Assembly: GCA_004431415.1 (NCBI GenBank)
Contig: QPMI01000184.1
Coordinates: forward strand, 1-64,000
DNA: 64,000 bases
Origin: Cyanophora paradoxa
Lineage: Eukaryota > Glaucocystophyceae > Cyanophorales > Cyanophoraceae
Reading direction: 5' to 3'
A model generated the notes under the pieces. That model had not been told where the DNA came from. It saw only the letters and a list, made by a program, of their open reading frames with translations, and made no database searches. The position numbers and the translations under genes were made by a program. Numbering within the stretch: position 1 is the first letter of the stretch; every line of letters starts with the position of its first letter. This document shows positions 10,701 through 22,345 of the stretch, piece after piece.

Positions 10701-13382
10701 AGAGGGCCGATCTGCAAAGAGAGGACTCAGGGACAGCGCGCGGGGCGACAGAAGGCGCCGGCGGTACCGGAGGGGGTACAGGAGGAGCTCGGTGACGAAG
10801 GGGCCGCAGGAGCGGGGGGAAAGGTGGGCGGCGGGGCCGGGGGGCCGTCGGCGGGGCCGGGGCGGGGCGGGGGCGGGGGCGAGGGCGCGGCGTGCGAGGC
10901 GGGCGAGGGCGCGCCAGGCGGGGCGCCCGAGGCCGCCCGCCCCGCCGGCAGCGGCCTCGGCGTGGGCGTCGGCCTCGGCGGCGCGGAGGAGGAGGGGCCC
11001 CTGGGTGCTCAGCGCCCCGCACAGCGCCAGGCAGCGCTCCAGCGAGGAGGAGGCGGCGGGGAGCGCCCGCATCCAGTGCACGGCGAGGAACGCCCCGGGG
11101 GGCACCCCGCCCCCGCCCTGGCTCCCGCCGCTCTCGCCCTCCGCCGGGGGAGGGTCCAGCGGCACGCGCAGCGCCGCGGAGCAGAGGTCCTGCGAAGGCC
11201 TCAGCGCCTCCGGGAGGGGCGCGCGGCCCCCCGCGGGGGTACGGGCGCACGGCGGGCCCGAGGCGCTCGCAGATGGCCGCGTAGCACTGCTCCAGGGTGG
11301 ACACGAGGGCGGGCACCGCCCCCTGCTCGGAGGCGGCGGCGGCGGCGGCGGCGGCCAGGGGGCCTGCGGGGCCGTCGGGCTGGGAGGGCGGGGGGACGCG
11401 AGAGGGGCGGCCGGGGGAGGGTGTACCCAGGTGGTCGGCGAAGGCGCGGAGGACGGCGCGGACGCCCTGCGTGCGCGCCTCGCCCCGGGCTGCGAGGGTG
11501 GGAGGTCGGCGGGGCAGCGGGGAAGGCGGGTGGGGGCGGAGGTCAAGGCCACCGTGGGGGGTGCAGCGAGCGACGAGTGCGGCCCAGGCGTGCGCGTACG
11601 CCGCCGGCCCCTCCTGCCGGTCGCCTTCAGGGGGAGGGCGGGGCACATGGAAGAGGGAGCAGAGGGCGGGGCGCACGGGAGAGGAGTGGGCGCGGGGGGC
11701 GGCGTGGAGGAGGCGGGGGAGAAGGGGCGCCGGCTGGAGGGCGGGGTGGAGGAGAGGCCGGGGCCCCGCGAGGAGCGCGGCGAGGTCGCGCCAGGCGGTG
11801 GGGGCGAGGGACGCTCTGGCGGGGCCCAGCAGCGCTGCCACGACGGGCTCGACGAGGGGCGGGCCGGCGGGGGCCTCGGCGGGGGCGAGGGCGAGCACGT
11901 GGCGCCACGTCTCCAGGCACTCCTTCCGCACGGGCGCCGCCTCCTCCCCGTTCAGGCTGCCGGCCGGCCGAGGGGGCCGCCTGAGCGGAGCGGGCGGGGG
12001 CGGGGGCGGGGGCGGGGAGGGGGCACCCGTGGAGGAGGGGCTTGAGGAGGGTGGCGGCGTACTTGGGCCGGGCGAGCGAGCCCGCCCCGTCCGGCGTCCC
12101 CGCCGCGATCGCCTCCGCCACGTGCCTGCCGCCCCGCTCGCACCGGCGCGAGGCTTCGCAGGGGGTACGACGCACCGCCAGGCCCGGTACGCGGCGGCGC
12201 GGGAGGCGGGGGCGCCCTTCCCGAACGCCTTCTGCTCGGAGCGAGGGGCGTCGGGCGGGGGCGGGGAAGGAGGGAAGAGGGCGGAGCGGCGCACCCCGAT
12301 GAGGGCGAGCATGGGGTTGCAGAGGTCGGGCTGCAGGAGGCGCGCCCCGAGGAGGGCGGCGGCCGCCTCCCACGCCGCCACCGCCGCGCCGCAGTCCGAC
12401 CCCGCCAGCCGCCCGATGCCCGCCACCAGCGCCTCCGCCCCGCCCCCCGCCGCCACCTCCTGCCCCGCCCCCGGAGGTCACGTGGAGAGATGGGGGATGA
12501 GGGTACAGGGGGGGGGGGGGGGGGGGAGTACGGGGCGGACCGCGGCGAGGTCGGCGGAGGGGAGCCGCAGGTGCGCCCGCGCCTCCGCGAGGGCCTCCCC
12601 CGCCTCCCCGCGGAGCCTGCGGGGGGTACGCGGCTGTGAGCAGATCGGGCGACGGGGGGTACGCGCGAGGAGCGCACTTCTCGAGGTCGGAGAGCATGAG
12701 GCGGAGGAGGGCGGTGGCCCAGCGGCGCGCCGCCTCGGCCTTGCCGCTCGCCGCCGTCCCCAGCGCGCGGCGGAAGGCCTGCCGAGGCGCTCCTGTCAGC
12801 GGGCGGCGCGCGGGGGCCGGCGCTCGCGCGCGCGCACGACGACCGCCTCGAACTTTGCGAGGGCGGACCCGGCGGCGTTGTCGGCCGCGGAGCGCAGGGC
12901 GGCGAGCGCGGCGCCGGCGCGGCCCGTCTCGAGGCAGGCGGCCTCCCGCGCGGCCTCGCGGGCAGCGAGGCAGCCCAGAGCCCAGGTCGCCTGCTTCAGC
13001 AGCGGCTGCGCGGCGGCGTGTGAGTTGCCGTGCGGCGGCGCGCCCGGGCCGCGGCGATGTCGCGCGCCTTGTCCGTCTCCATGTCCGCCGCCGCCGACGA
13101 GACTAACGCGGTAATTCGATCAAGGGCCGCTTCCAGCGCGCTCGCTGCCCCCCCGCGCGCGTTAGAGGCCCGTGCGCGGCCGGCGGGCGCTCGGGGACGC
13201 ACCGTCGAGAGCAGGGGCCGCGGCACCGATGAAGCCCAGACACTCCCTGCGCATGCGCTCTCATGTTTGAGCGCTCTCGCTCGCCCATTACGTGCATGCC
13301 GGGAGCGGGCGCCGCACGCTTCAAGCTGGAGGAATTCGAGCTGTAGCGCCCTGCGGACGAGGCGACAGGCCATCGTGTTCAC
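7788..13382 (-). CDS. RIF1: RIF1 homologue (replication-timing / telomere-associated factor)
   Basis: RIF1 is a HEAT-repeat nuclear protein that brings PP1 phosphatase to replication origins. Minus-strand exons give PLLKQATWALGCLAAREAAR near the N-terminus. They continue with FGKGAPASRAAAYRAWRCVV, matching the conserved RIF1 segment that ends in AWK/R. Later come FEAVYDTFADSLRSPLTPIP, FASRRRGIRAATLDFWRQ spliced to TFAKERRLEYPSSLITCLSR (the FWN-TFAK core of the family), and then a disordered acidic and basic tail. The tail holds two PP1-docking motifs, RSILK (8391-8402) and RRVCF (8244-8258), SILK first as in animal RIF1. The protein ends in a helix, ELAALQARAARLAATLAG, with the stop at 7788. 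About ten introns are short and GC-rich; one holds a 19-G run at 12508-12526. The 5' end is uncertain and could extend to about 13718. A piece of the gene is duplicated at 1-578. Confidence 0.8.
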
Positions 13383-13850
13383 TGTACTCGAAGCATTCTC
13401 GTCAATACCGAATTCCTGTATCGCGCTCGAAGCTGCGCAGGGGTCGCATCAGCTCGCGCAAGCGGCCCGCGGGCGCCATTCAAAAGATGCACCGCGTGCC
13501 CAGCTCGCGCGTCTTGCGGAGGCGTCCTTCGCATTCGCAAGGTCCAGCTCCCCCCGGCGAAGTTGCTCTAGCGCGCCGAGGGCGCCGGCGGATCCGGCTG
13601 GCATGATGGACCGTGCTCGACCTTGACGACCGTGCAGGACGTGTATGAGCGCTCGTACAGCTTGCAGCTGCGTACAGCCTTCTAGCAGATGTCGCTGGGG
13701 GGCTGCTGCTGTCCACAATTTCGAATTGAAAAAAGCGCGCCGAAAGGGGGGTAGAGCGCTACTAGCGCGTCAGCCAGCGCTAGCGGAGCCGGCCAAGCGC
13801 TCGTAGGCTCCCAATTCTCTAGACGCAGCCCGTGCTAGTGTCTGTGGCCG
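13383..13850. promoter_or_regulatory. Divergent promoter region of RIF1 and the BioF-like gene
   Basis: About 470 bp separate the two outward-facing genes. A minus-strand frame at 13449-13718 could hold 5' RIF1 exons. Otherwise I see no gene. No TATA box is obvious; short palindromic GCTAGC/GCGCTAGCG motifs occur near 13760-13785. Confidence 0.35.
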
Positions 13851-15653
13851 ATGTCGCTCGGGGCTTTGGAGCCGCCGCCGGAGCCGCCGTCTTGGAGCGC
13901 GTGGGTCGACGGCGCGGTGGGCAAGCTGGAGGAGGCCCGCCTGCTGCGCGACCTGCGGGCGATCGCCCCGTCGCATTGCGCGAGCGGGCACGCGGACGCG
14001 GCCGCTGTGCGCGTCCGCCTCGCGGCGCGGCCGGTCGAGCCGCTGGTGCTCTTCTCCTCGAACGATTACCTCGGGCTCTCGACGCACCCCGCCGTCCGCG
14101 ACGCCGCCGCCGAGGTGCGCCCCCACCTCGCCCGGCGGCTCTGGCTCGCGCGCGAGCGCGAGCGGGCTCGGGCAGGCGGTGCGCGAGTACGGCATGGGGC
14201 CGCGCGGCTCGGCGCTCATCTGCGGCTACTCGAGCCTCCACCAGGCGCTCGAGCGGCGGCTCGCCCAGCTGAAGGCACGCCCTTCCCCCCGCCGCGCCCC
14301 CGCGCGCGCCGCCGCGAGCGAGCGGACGGGCGCGTGCGGGCGCACGCAGCGGACGGAGGAGGCGCTCCTGTTCCCGACGGGCTTCGCAGCGAACATGGGG
14401 GCGCTGGCCTCGCTGGGCGGGCCCGACGTCGCCATCTTCAGCGACGAGCTCAACCACGCCTCCATCGTCGACGGCTGCCGCCTCGCCGTCAAGCTGGCGC
14501 GTACCCCGCAGCGCGCTCGCCCCGCCGCTCTGAAGCCTCGGCAGGGGGCGACGCTGCGGGTATACAGGCACCGCGACGTTAGGGAGCTGGCCCGCATGCT
14601 GCGGGAGGAGCGCGACTCGGGCCGCGGCCGCCGCCTCGCCATCGTCTCCGACTCCGTCTTCAGCATGGACGGCGACCTCGCGCCCCTCGCCGTGCGCCCC
14701 GTGCCCCCTGCGCCCCCGCCCACCCGCCCACCCCCATCCTCGCCCCGCAGGAGCTCTCCAGGCTGCGCAGCGAGTTCGGCGCGCTGCTGATCGTGGACGA
14801 GGCGCACAGCACACTCGTCTTCTCGGACTCGCCCGCGGGTACCGCGCAGCACGGCCCGGGCTTCCTCCCCCCCTTCGAGGCGGACCTGCGCGTGGGTACC
14901 CTCTCCAAGGCCGCCGGCTGCCTCGGCGGCTTCGTCGCGTGCAGGCGGGTCGCCCCGCCCCTCCGCCCCCGCCTGTACCCCCGACGCCGCCCCGCTAGCG
15001 CGCAGTGGAAGCGGTGGCTCCTCAACAGGGGCCGCGCCTACGTGTACAGCACCAGGTCTGAATCCACCCAAGGGCCCTTTCGCCGGCCGACCGCCCGACA
15101 TTGATCGATAGCCTGCCCCTGCCGGTGGTCGCCGGCGGCATCGCGGCGGTCGACGCGTCGGAAGCCGACGGTGCCGCCGTCCGCCGGCGCCTCTGGCGGC
15201 GCGTCGCCCAGTTCGCGTCAGGTGCGCCCCCGGCTGCCGCCCGCGCCTCGGCCGTGCCGGCCCGACACGTCGCCCCGCCGGCAGAGACTGGCCTTCGGCT
15301 GGAGAGCCCCATCGTGCCCATCGTCGTCGGGGACGAGTCGCGCGCCCTCTCCGCAGCCGCCGCCCTCCTCGAGAAGGGTGCCCCCGTCTCTCCCCGAAGA
15401 CCCTGCACCCGCCAACTGGACTCGGCGCCCCCCAGGGTTCCACGTGGTAGCCATCCGGCCCCCGACCGTCCCCAAGGGCACCTGCCGTCTCCGCATCGCG
15501 CTCAGGCGAGTCCCTTCCCTCGTCTGCCCCCCCCCCCCCTTGAATCGCGTACCCCGCAGCGCGGCGCACTCGGAGCAGGACGTCTCGCGCCTGGCGGCGG
15601 CCCTGCGGCAGATGAGGCTGGTGCCCCGCGCCGAGCCTCGGCCCCGCCTGTAA
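13851..15653 (+). CDS. BIOF: 8-amino-7-oxononanoate (KAPA) synthase-like PLP enzyme
   Basis: This is an alpha-oxoamine synthase: it condenses an acyl-CoA or acyl-ACP with an amino acid using PLP. In order the exons show LVLFSSNDYLGLSTHP, YGMGPRGSALICGYSSLHQA, EEALLFPTGFAANMGALASL, DELNHASIVDGCRLA, SDSVFSMDGDLAPL, LLIVDEAHST, and the PLP-lysine site VGTLSKAAGCLGGFV. They end with VVAIRPPTVPKGTCRLRIAL and the C-terminal AAHSEQDVSRLAAAL. The AIRPPTVP-G-RLRI signature fits KAPA synthase (biotin synthesis, alanine plus pimeloyl thioester) better than glycine C-acetyltransferase. Short GT-AG introns interrupt the frame; several carry GTACCCC near the acceptor (for example 15547). The first ATG is used, and no long targeting peptide is evident. 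Whether it acts in mitochondrion, peroxisome or cytosol cannot be told. Confidence 0.88.
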
Positions 15654-15768
15654 CACGTCGCTATCACAACTACATGCACACGCCTGACGATGCCTGCCTG
15701 TCTACATCGAATCTCACCTGCATGCTCCTTGTGCTGACCGCCCAGCCGGCCGGCGGGGCGGATGCGCC

Positions 15769-16729
15769 TCATATGAGGCAGAAGTACTTGCGGTCGCCGG
15801 AGAGCATGATGACCGAGTCGCAGCGGAGGAGGAACATCAGCGCGTGCTTCACCCCGTGCCACAGCGTCTGCCCCACCCCGCCTCGCACCCCGTGCACGAG
15901 CCGGCGGGCCGGGCCGGGCGGCCGGGCGGCCTGGCGGGAGCGGACCTGGAACCAGGGTGGGCTGCGCGCCAGCAGCTCTGCAAAGGGGTCCTCCTGCTGC
16001 TGCGCCCGTCGCTGCCGCCTGCGCTGCCGCCGCGCCTGCTCCGCCCTGCGCCGCGTCGGCAGCGGCCGTGGCTACCCCGGCGGGGCGGCGCGGCGGGCCC
16101 GCACCGGCTCGCCTCCTCCAGAAACGTCTGCACGTGCGGCGATCCACGAAGCGACTCCAGCGCGGCGCGCATCGTCCTCAGCTGGTCCCGCTGCGCAGCC
16201 GGTGCTCAGTGACGAGGAGCGGCGCGCGGCGAGCGCGAGGGGACCTGCTCTGTGGTGAGGTTCCTTACGGGATGCCTGGATATGAATGACGCGATCTCTT
16301 CTATCTGTCAGAGGCTTCAGCGAACGCGCGCCGGCCTCTGGGCGCCGCGGGGGCACCTGCAACGCGTAGGCCTGCCAGCAGGCGTCAGAACGCAGATTGT
16401 CTGCGCAAGCCAGTATGAGCACACCTGAAGCTCGTCGATTTGAGACGCTGAGAGGTCTGTGGAGTTCAGAGCTCCGGCTCCAGCTGCAGGCGCGCTGCTC
16501 CGGCGTCAACCCCGCGTAGGTTGCCAGGCGGCGCAGCGTACTTTTGAGAAAGAGAGCGTAGCAAGGTCGCGGCCGCGAGCGACGTCCGGCTCCGACCTCG
16601 CCTACCGCGCGAACTCGAACTCGAAGATGAAGGGCCTGCCGCAGGCTGGCCGGCGGCATCCGCGGAAGACGACGGCACGGTCTCAGGGAGAAGAACGGAC
16701 ACGTCTTCACCTTCAGCAGGACCACGCAT
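15769..16729 (-). CDS. Unrecognised protein with a well-preserved C-terminus
   Basis: The minus strand carries a Ser-rich N-terminal exon (16466-16729, MRGPAEGEDVSVLLPETVPS) and a middle helix, LRTMRAALESLRGSPHVQTF. A long last exon reads EDPFAELLARSPPWFQVRSR and ends HALMFLLRCDSVIMLSGDRK-YFCLI-stop (15769). The composition of the last exon is unlike shadow frames and strongly suggests coding. I do not recognise the family. A single hydrophobic stretch (ALMFLL) precedes the end. It is convergent with the BioF-like gene and divergent from RBX1. Exon joins in the middle are not resolved. Confidence 0.5.
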
Positions 16730-16992
16730 CTGAGCAGAAGCCTCAGCCGCGAGCCTGCGTAGCGCAGCGCGGGCTAACCATTACCGACGGCACCGACGGC
16801 GCCTCGGGCTCGGCCGCCATGGCCTGCTTTTGTGGTTGGTTTGGCTTGACAGGTCACGGGGCTTCAACCACGGGCTTCAAGGGGCTTCCCGGCTACAACC
16901 GGGGCTACCCGGGCTTGTTGGTCCCGGGTACACTCGTTGTTCTTCAAGCGACTCTGCGCGAACTCCCGCCGCTGAAGCAGAGATAAGAAACG

Positions 16993-17653
<661 letters not shown>

Positions 17654-17804
17654 TTAGTGCCCTCGATGGCGCGTGTCGCACGCTCCCTCGCTCCTCGACC
17701 TCCGTGGGTCTAGTCCCTTTGGTTCCCTCCTCTCTGGTTCGTGCCCGCGGGCCATCTGTACAAATGACACTTCCCGATCCTTCTCTCCCTCCTTTTGTTT
17801 CCTT

Positions 17805-18200
17805 TCAACTTAGCAATCTCCACCCGCAATAGCATCCATAATGCCCGCCCCTTCCCCGCCATGTGTACGCTCTCGGCCGGGACGCGGGGCGCTCCCATGA
17901 GGGTTTCCATTTACCACAGGGCAGAATGGGGACATCCGGGCCCCGTCCATTGCACGGGCCTGGGGGTTCTGTACCTGGCCCGAACGAGATGTCCGGATGG
18001 CGCATGTAGAGGGACTTTTTAGTGACGGCACGCTCGAATTCGATGTATCCCTGAAGGTGGTACCGCCCCTCCTCCTCGCCGATCTCCTCGCTGTACAGAA
18101 GATAGGTCGCTCCGGGGAAGTCGTCGAGATCGAGCATTCCAGGGGTTTCGGGGCCAAATAGGCCGCTCTCATCGAATTTCTTAGGGTAGTTCTGTCACTT
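17805..18200 (-). pseudogene. Fragment of a CRESS-DNA-virus-type Rep (HUH endonuclease), endogenous element
   Basis: The minus-strand frame from about 18137 encodes a short stretch typical of the HUH replication-initiator domain of circular Rep-encoding ssDNA viruses and related plasmids. It has a Tyr-Leu-Leu-Tyr strand, an acidic loop, then motif II HLQGYIEF, followed by a KKSL helix. Motif I upstream is broken by a stop near 18190. The downstream part diverges into Pro/Gly/Arg-rich sequence, and neither the catalytic-tyrosine motif III nor the helicase domain is visible. It is therefore a dead, N-terminal fragment. It sits just downstream of RBX1 with no partner capsid gene. Rep-bearing algal plasmids are an alternative source. 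I cannot say which viral family it came from. Confidence 0.7.
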
Positions 18201-18214
18201 CCGCATTTGGACAC

Positions 18215-18944
18215 GTACTAAAGACGGTGCAGCAGCCGCTGAGCTGCGGCTTCGAACTCGCATACTATGATACTGTGCACGTGACGTCGACATGTACACG
18301 TTCGACTAGCGTTAACGTTATGGGTTTCGATTTCATTGCAATTGAAGATACAGTCACATGTACATTACGTATACCAGGCTAATACTGTGATTGTGACACA
18401 TGAAAAGGATAGAGAAATAAAGGAATCGGATGCCGTCATGCTTACAGGGATGCACAAGAATGAGAATGTATGCATACAACGCTCGAATCGAATTCGAGTA
18501 ATTGACTCAGTGAATTGAGACTAATTTGGTGGCTATTTACCTGTTCCGCACTACGAGCACAATTATAAACTGCTGTACGTTGTTGGCTACGTAAAGCTAG
18601 TACTAGTGAAACCAGTGCCCGCTGAGACGAATTCGAAAAATAGAAACACGCGATCCTATAACTACGTATATACAGAGAATGTTGAGATACAAACTACGCC
18701 GCTGAGGCTAGCACGGGTGACACAGATGAGAAAGGGTGATCATGAACATCGAATAACGCGCGGAGGAGAACACTCTGCAATCCCATCGACAAAATTGACC
18801 AACGCCTAACTGACTCAGTGAAATCTTCCCCTTCTCTAGATCTCACGTACTAGTCTAGTGAAAAAAATGTACAATACAGCGGGGTGAATTCGCAGTACCC
18901 TTGGCGCCTGCAGGCGAGGTGGAGGGGGTGGAGGGCGACTGCAG
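18215..18944. other. Intergenic, lower GC, no gene seen
   Basis: This stretch is clearly lower in GC than the genes and has many short palindromes (GTTAACGTTA, TGACTCAGTGA, ACTAGTCTAGT). Open frames here are short and compositionally random. Confidence 0.4.
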
Positions 18945-19370
18945 CTACTGGGCCATGACCGATGCTGGGTCGAGGGGGCGCGGGGACGTGGTGGTGCGCC
19001 GCGGGGAGAGGCAGAGGCTGCGGAGGAGGGAGCCGTCGCGGGGGCGGGAGGAGAGGACGGGGCTCGGGGCCGAGGCGCCGTGGATGCGGAGGCGCGCCGA
19101 GTTGAGGAGCGCCGCCTCGAGCAGCCGCGTCGGCGAGGGCGACCGCGGCCGCGGCTCCGGCGACGTCGAGCGGAACGGGGCCCCCGGCGGGCTCGCCCCC
19201 GGCGACCCGGGGCCCGCCCGCGGGCTCAGAGACCGCGCCCCGCCCCCCATCCGCGGCGCCAGCGCCGCGTTCAGGTTCCCGTACGCGAGCGGGTCGGACG
19301 CCCGGCGCCTCGAGCTCTTCAGAGACGGCCCGGAGCCCCGGCGCTCCGCGAGCGCTTGGATTTTCTGCAT
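18945..19370 (-). CDS. Ser/Pro/Arg-rich disordered protein, last exon
   Basis: A 141-residue minus-strand frame begins MQKIQALAERRGSGPSLKSS and is rich in SP and RSP motifs (SPRAGPGSPG, SPEPRPRSPSP, SPRRTTTSPRP). A probable acceptor (CCCCCGCAG) lies just upstream at about 19391-19399, so this may be the last exon of a longer gene. Upstream minus-strand sequence to about 19663 could hold another exon. The SP/RS content suggests a disordered phospho-regulated protein. No domain is recognised, and it could be spurious. Confidence 0.4.
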   Translation of the reverse strand: MQKIQALAERRGSGPSLKSSRRRASDPLAYGNLNAALAPRMGGGARSLSPRAGPGSPGASPPGAPFRSTSPEPRPRSPSPTRLLEAALLNSARLRIHGASAPSPVLSSRPRDGSLLRSLCLSPRRTTTSPRPLDPASVMAQ

Positions 19371-20457
19371 TTGCGGCGAGAAAGGCTGCGGGGGCGAAAA
19401 TAAAATGACAATTAGCGTCCCCGTAAAGCCAATAAAAAATGGTGTGCGCAGACCTCGGGCGAAGAAAGCCTAGAGTCGAACGTGGGCCACATAGGAGAGC
19501 ACGGAATTGAACGGTCTTTGGCGGAACACATAATAGACGCCGCGCTCAACCCGTCGGCGATCTCGGCCTCCCAAACTGTGTGCTGAAGCTCGTGCCGCGA
19601 TCTGGAAGACACGAGCTCAGCACCGAGTGACGGAGCGGCGCAAACGAGACGGCTCAAGCTCACATCTCGAGAAGTGCCGGCGACAGCGTCCTGCGTCCCG
19701 ACCCAAATCCGTCGCCCGTGGTTCGCGTACGCCAGCTCGAAGGGACAGGCAGCGAGGAGGGTGGCAGCCGGAAGTCATCTGGAGCAACTACCGGCGCGAC
19801 ACGCCACGTCTTAACTGCCGGGGCATGCAAGTTCGCGTTCAACGCCGGTCGGGGCGAGAGGGAGCTGTCTGCTTGGCGCCCGCTGTTCTGCAATGTGGCC
19901 AGGAGTAACAGCGGCGTAGCGGAGGCTGCGGAGGGCACAATTAGACCGCGGGCGCACAATGCGAGACCGGTCGGCGCTGACCTGTGAGCCTCGCCTCCCG
20001 ACACATGGCCTCGCCGGTCATACAGAGCGCCATTTCGGCGTGCGAAAGCGCGGGCCCGGTGACCGAACCGGGCAGGCGCTCCGGTCTTCGTCTTGACGAT
20101 AACAGCAGCTCCTCGCGCTAGCGCTGGGTCCGCCCGCGCCTGATCGATGGTGCGCACTTCCTCGACGCTGCGCTGACGTGTACGTACGCGTACAGCAAAT
20201 GCAAACAGACAGAGATCTAGATCTCGACAGATCTCGTTTCGGTACGGTTGTCGAGGATGAAGATCCGCTCCTCCCCCCCTTCGATCTCCCCCACCACAAA
20301 AAACCGAGATCCTTTTTTTCCCTTGCAACTATCCTACGGAGCAGCAGCACCCGCCGCTCGAGCTCGAGCTCCAGCCTCCAGCGCGAGACGCGCGCGCGGC
20401 ATCTGCCCAGCTTATCTATAAGCAGCAACGCTAGCGCGAGCCGCGCTGCGCGTGACG
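19371..20457. other. Intergenic or unresolved 5' exons; upstream region of the GT54 gene
   Basis: A 222-residue minus-strand frame (19660-20328) has no recognisable motif, and I do not count it as a gene. Palindromic AGATCTAGATCT-type sequence occurs near 20212-20240. A TATA-like TATCTATAAG lies about 45 bp upstream of the GT54 start codon. Confidence 0.35.
20413..20422 (+). promoter_or_regulatory. TATA-like element of the GT54 gene
   Basis: The sequence TATCTATAAG lies about 45 bp upstream of the start ATG at 20458. It could be a core promoter if the 5' leader is very short. No experimental support. Confidence 0.25.
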
Positions 20458-22345
20458 ATGGCGTCGCTCCTCGAGTCGCCGCGCGGCGTGCGGCGCCGCG
20501 CGCTGCAGCTCGCCGTCGCCGCGGGTCTCTCGTGCTTCGTTGCGCTCGCCCTCGTGGCGTATCTCTTCACGCCGCCGCGATCCCTCGTCGCCGATCGAGA
20601 TTCAGAAGCGATCAAGATCCTGAAGGAGCTGGCCGAAGAAAGAGCGCGCAGGTGCTTTCGGCGCATGTCTTTCGCCCCGCTCGAGCTTACCCTACGGCTA
20701 GCGCTTCTCTACGCAGGGAGCTCAGCGTAGCGGAAATGGAGCTTCAAGATCTCCGGAACTCGTCTGCTGCACGGTAGGTCCTGCTGCTGTCGAGCCCCCT
20801 ACAGCTAGGCACTCAGATCAATTTCGCAGCGCCAGCGCCAGGCCGCCCGCGTGCGCCCCCGCAGACCGCTTCGTCTTCGGCATCCCCACGGTGTCCCGCT
20901 ACAAGAACTACCTCGTGGACACGATGAACGTGCGCTGCGCCCTGCTCGCGTCTCTTAAGCTTGCGCGCGTCTTGACGGTGTGTGACCCTGGCGCGGCCGT
21001 GCCGCAGAGCGTCATGCGGGGAGTGCCTGAGGCGGACAGACAGCGCGTGAAATTCGTCGTGCTGAACGGGCAGGAACCGCCAGAGGCTCACTCGGCCGTA
21101 GCGGCACTCCGCTCCGCCCGCCGCGCCGACCTCGACTCCGGCCATTTAACCGCGCGTACCCGTCTTTCGAACACGAGCGTCCGGCTTCACGCCCCTTGCA
21201 GATCATCGAGAAGCGGGGCGGCCACGCGGAGATGAACGGCACGCTGAAGCGGACCCACGGGGACTCGATCGAGCGCGTCCGCTGGCGCTCCAAGCAGGCG
21301 CCGCCCCCCGCCCCCCTCCCCGCCGCCCCCCTTAAGCTTCCCTCCTCCTCTCTCCCCCTCTGCCACCCGTACCTAGCTTATATATTGTACGGGCCTTACC
21401 TTCGCCCGCCTGCAGGTTCTCGATTACGCCACGCTCATGGAAGCTGCCGCCGAGCTTGGCGCGATTCCCTTTCCTTCCCCTCAGCGCTAGCTGTGCCCCT
21501 GTACCCCTGCAACCGTGACCTGACACCCATGACCAGGGGAGTACTACATTCAACTGGAGGACGACGTGGTCGCTGCCGCGGGCTGGTCCGCACTCCTCGA
21601 TGTGGCGTTCCCCCGAATTCGCTTTACACATTGGCACATCGCACACCAGGTTCACAGAGATGGAGAGCTGGACACGCAAGCACTTCGCGCGCCGCTGCGA
21701 CTGGTGCCAGGCGGGGTCCCCTTGGCCATCCCTGCGTGTCTCTGAGGAGGGCCGCCGGGCCGGCAGGCTCATGCTCTCCTTCTACACGCCCTACCGCATC
21801 GCGGACAGGGTGCTCCCCCTGCTCTGCTTCTCTGTCGCCGCCCGGCCCGCCGACGCCAATGCGCCAGGAGGAGTACACGGGCGGCTTCTGGGGGTTCATC
21901 GGGCAGCTCTACCGCACGGGGTGCGCGCCTCGCGTGGCGGGCACGAGCAGGAGGGGCCGGGAGCGAGGCGGCGTGCGCAGGGACCTGCCGGGCATCGCGC
22001 GCCACTTCCGCGCGCGCTTCGACGAGAGCCCCGTCGTGCGCCCGCCGGCCCCGGAGGCGGCGCGCCTGCGGGGGCGGACCGCGCTGCTCAGGACTGGCTG
22101 ATGGACGAGTACGCGCGCTCGTCGCGCCGCGCCATCTTCGCCCACGCGCCCTCCCTCTTCCAGGCCCGCCCGCCCCTCGCGCGCCCTCCCCGCGCCGGCC
22201 GCGCGGCGCCCGCGTCGAGGGGGCGGCGCCGGCGGCGCAGCACGTGGGGACGGTCTCGTCCCTCCCCGGGAAGGTGCAGGACGCCAAGGCCCCCGACTTC
22301 GCCGGCGACCGCCACCGCGCACCGGGCCCGGGCCCCGCCCGCTAG
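20458..22345 (+). CDS. GT54 family N-acetylglucosaminyltransferase (MGAT4-like), Golgi
   Basis: MGAT4 enzymes add a beta-1,4 GlcNAc branch to N-glycans. The N-terminus has a type II membrane anchor (FVALALVAYLF, about residues 22-35) followed by a stem. Catalytic-domain exons give DRFVFGIPTVSRYKNYLVDT, then THGDSIERVRWRSKQ, VLDYATLMEAA, and EYYIQLEDDVVAAAGW with the metal-binding EDDV. They continue with GFWGFIGQLYR, a segment DWLMDEYARSSRR, and the C-terminal QHVGTVSSLPGKVQDAK. These match GT54 block by block. Introns are short, and several contain GTACC or GTACCCC. It ends at TAG 22343-22345. Together with ALG8 at 29.5 kb it shows a complex N-glycosylation pathway. Acceptor specificity is inferred from family only. 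Confidence 0.85.

Noticed and set aside
9772-12456. 894-residue continuous minus-strand frame taken as one exon
   Set aside because: Parts of it do carry RIF1 motifs, but other parts are translated intron (Pro/Arg runs). The length comes from lack of stops in GC-rich DNA. The gene is better read as several exons.
19660-20328. 222-residue minus-strand frame as a gene
   Set aside because: No domain, mixed composition, and it overlaps the likely promoter of the GT54 gene; left as unresolved.
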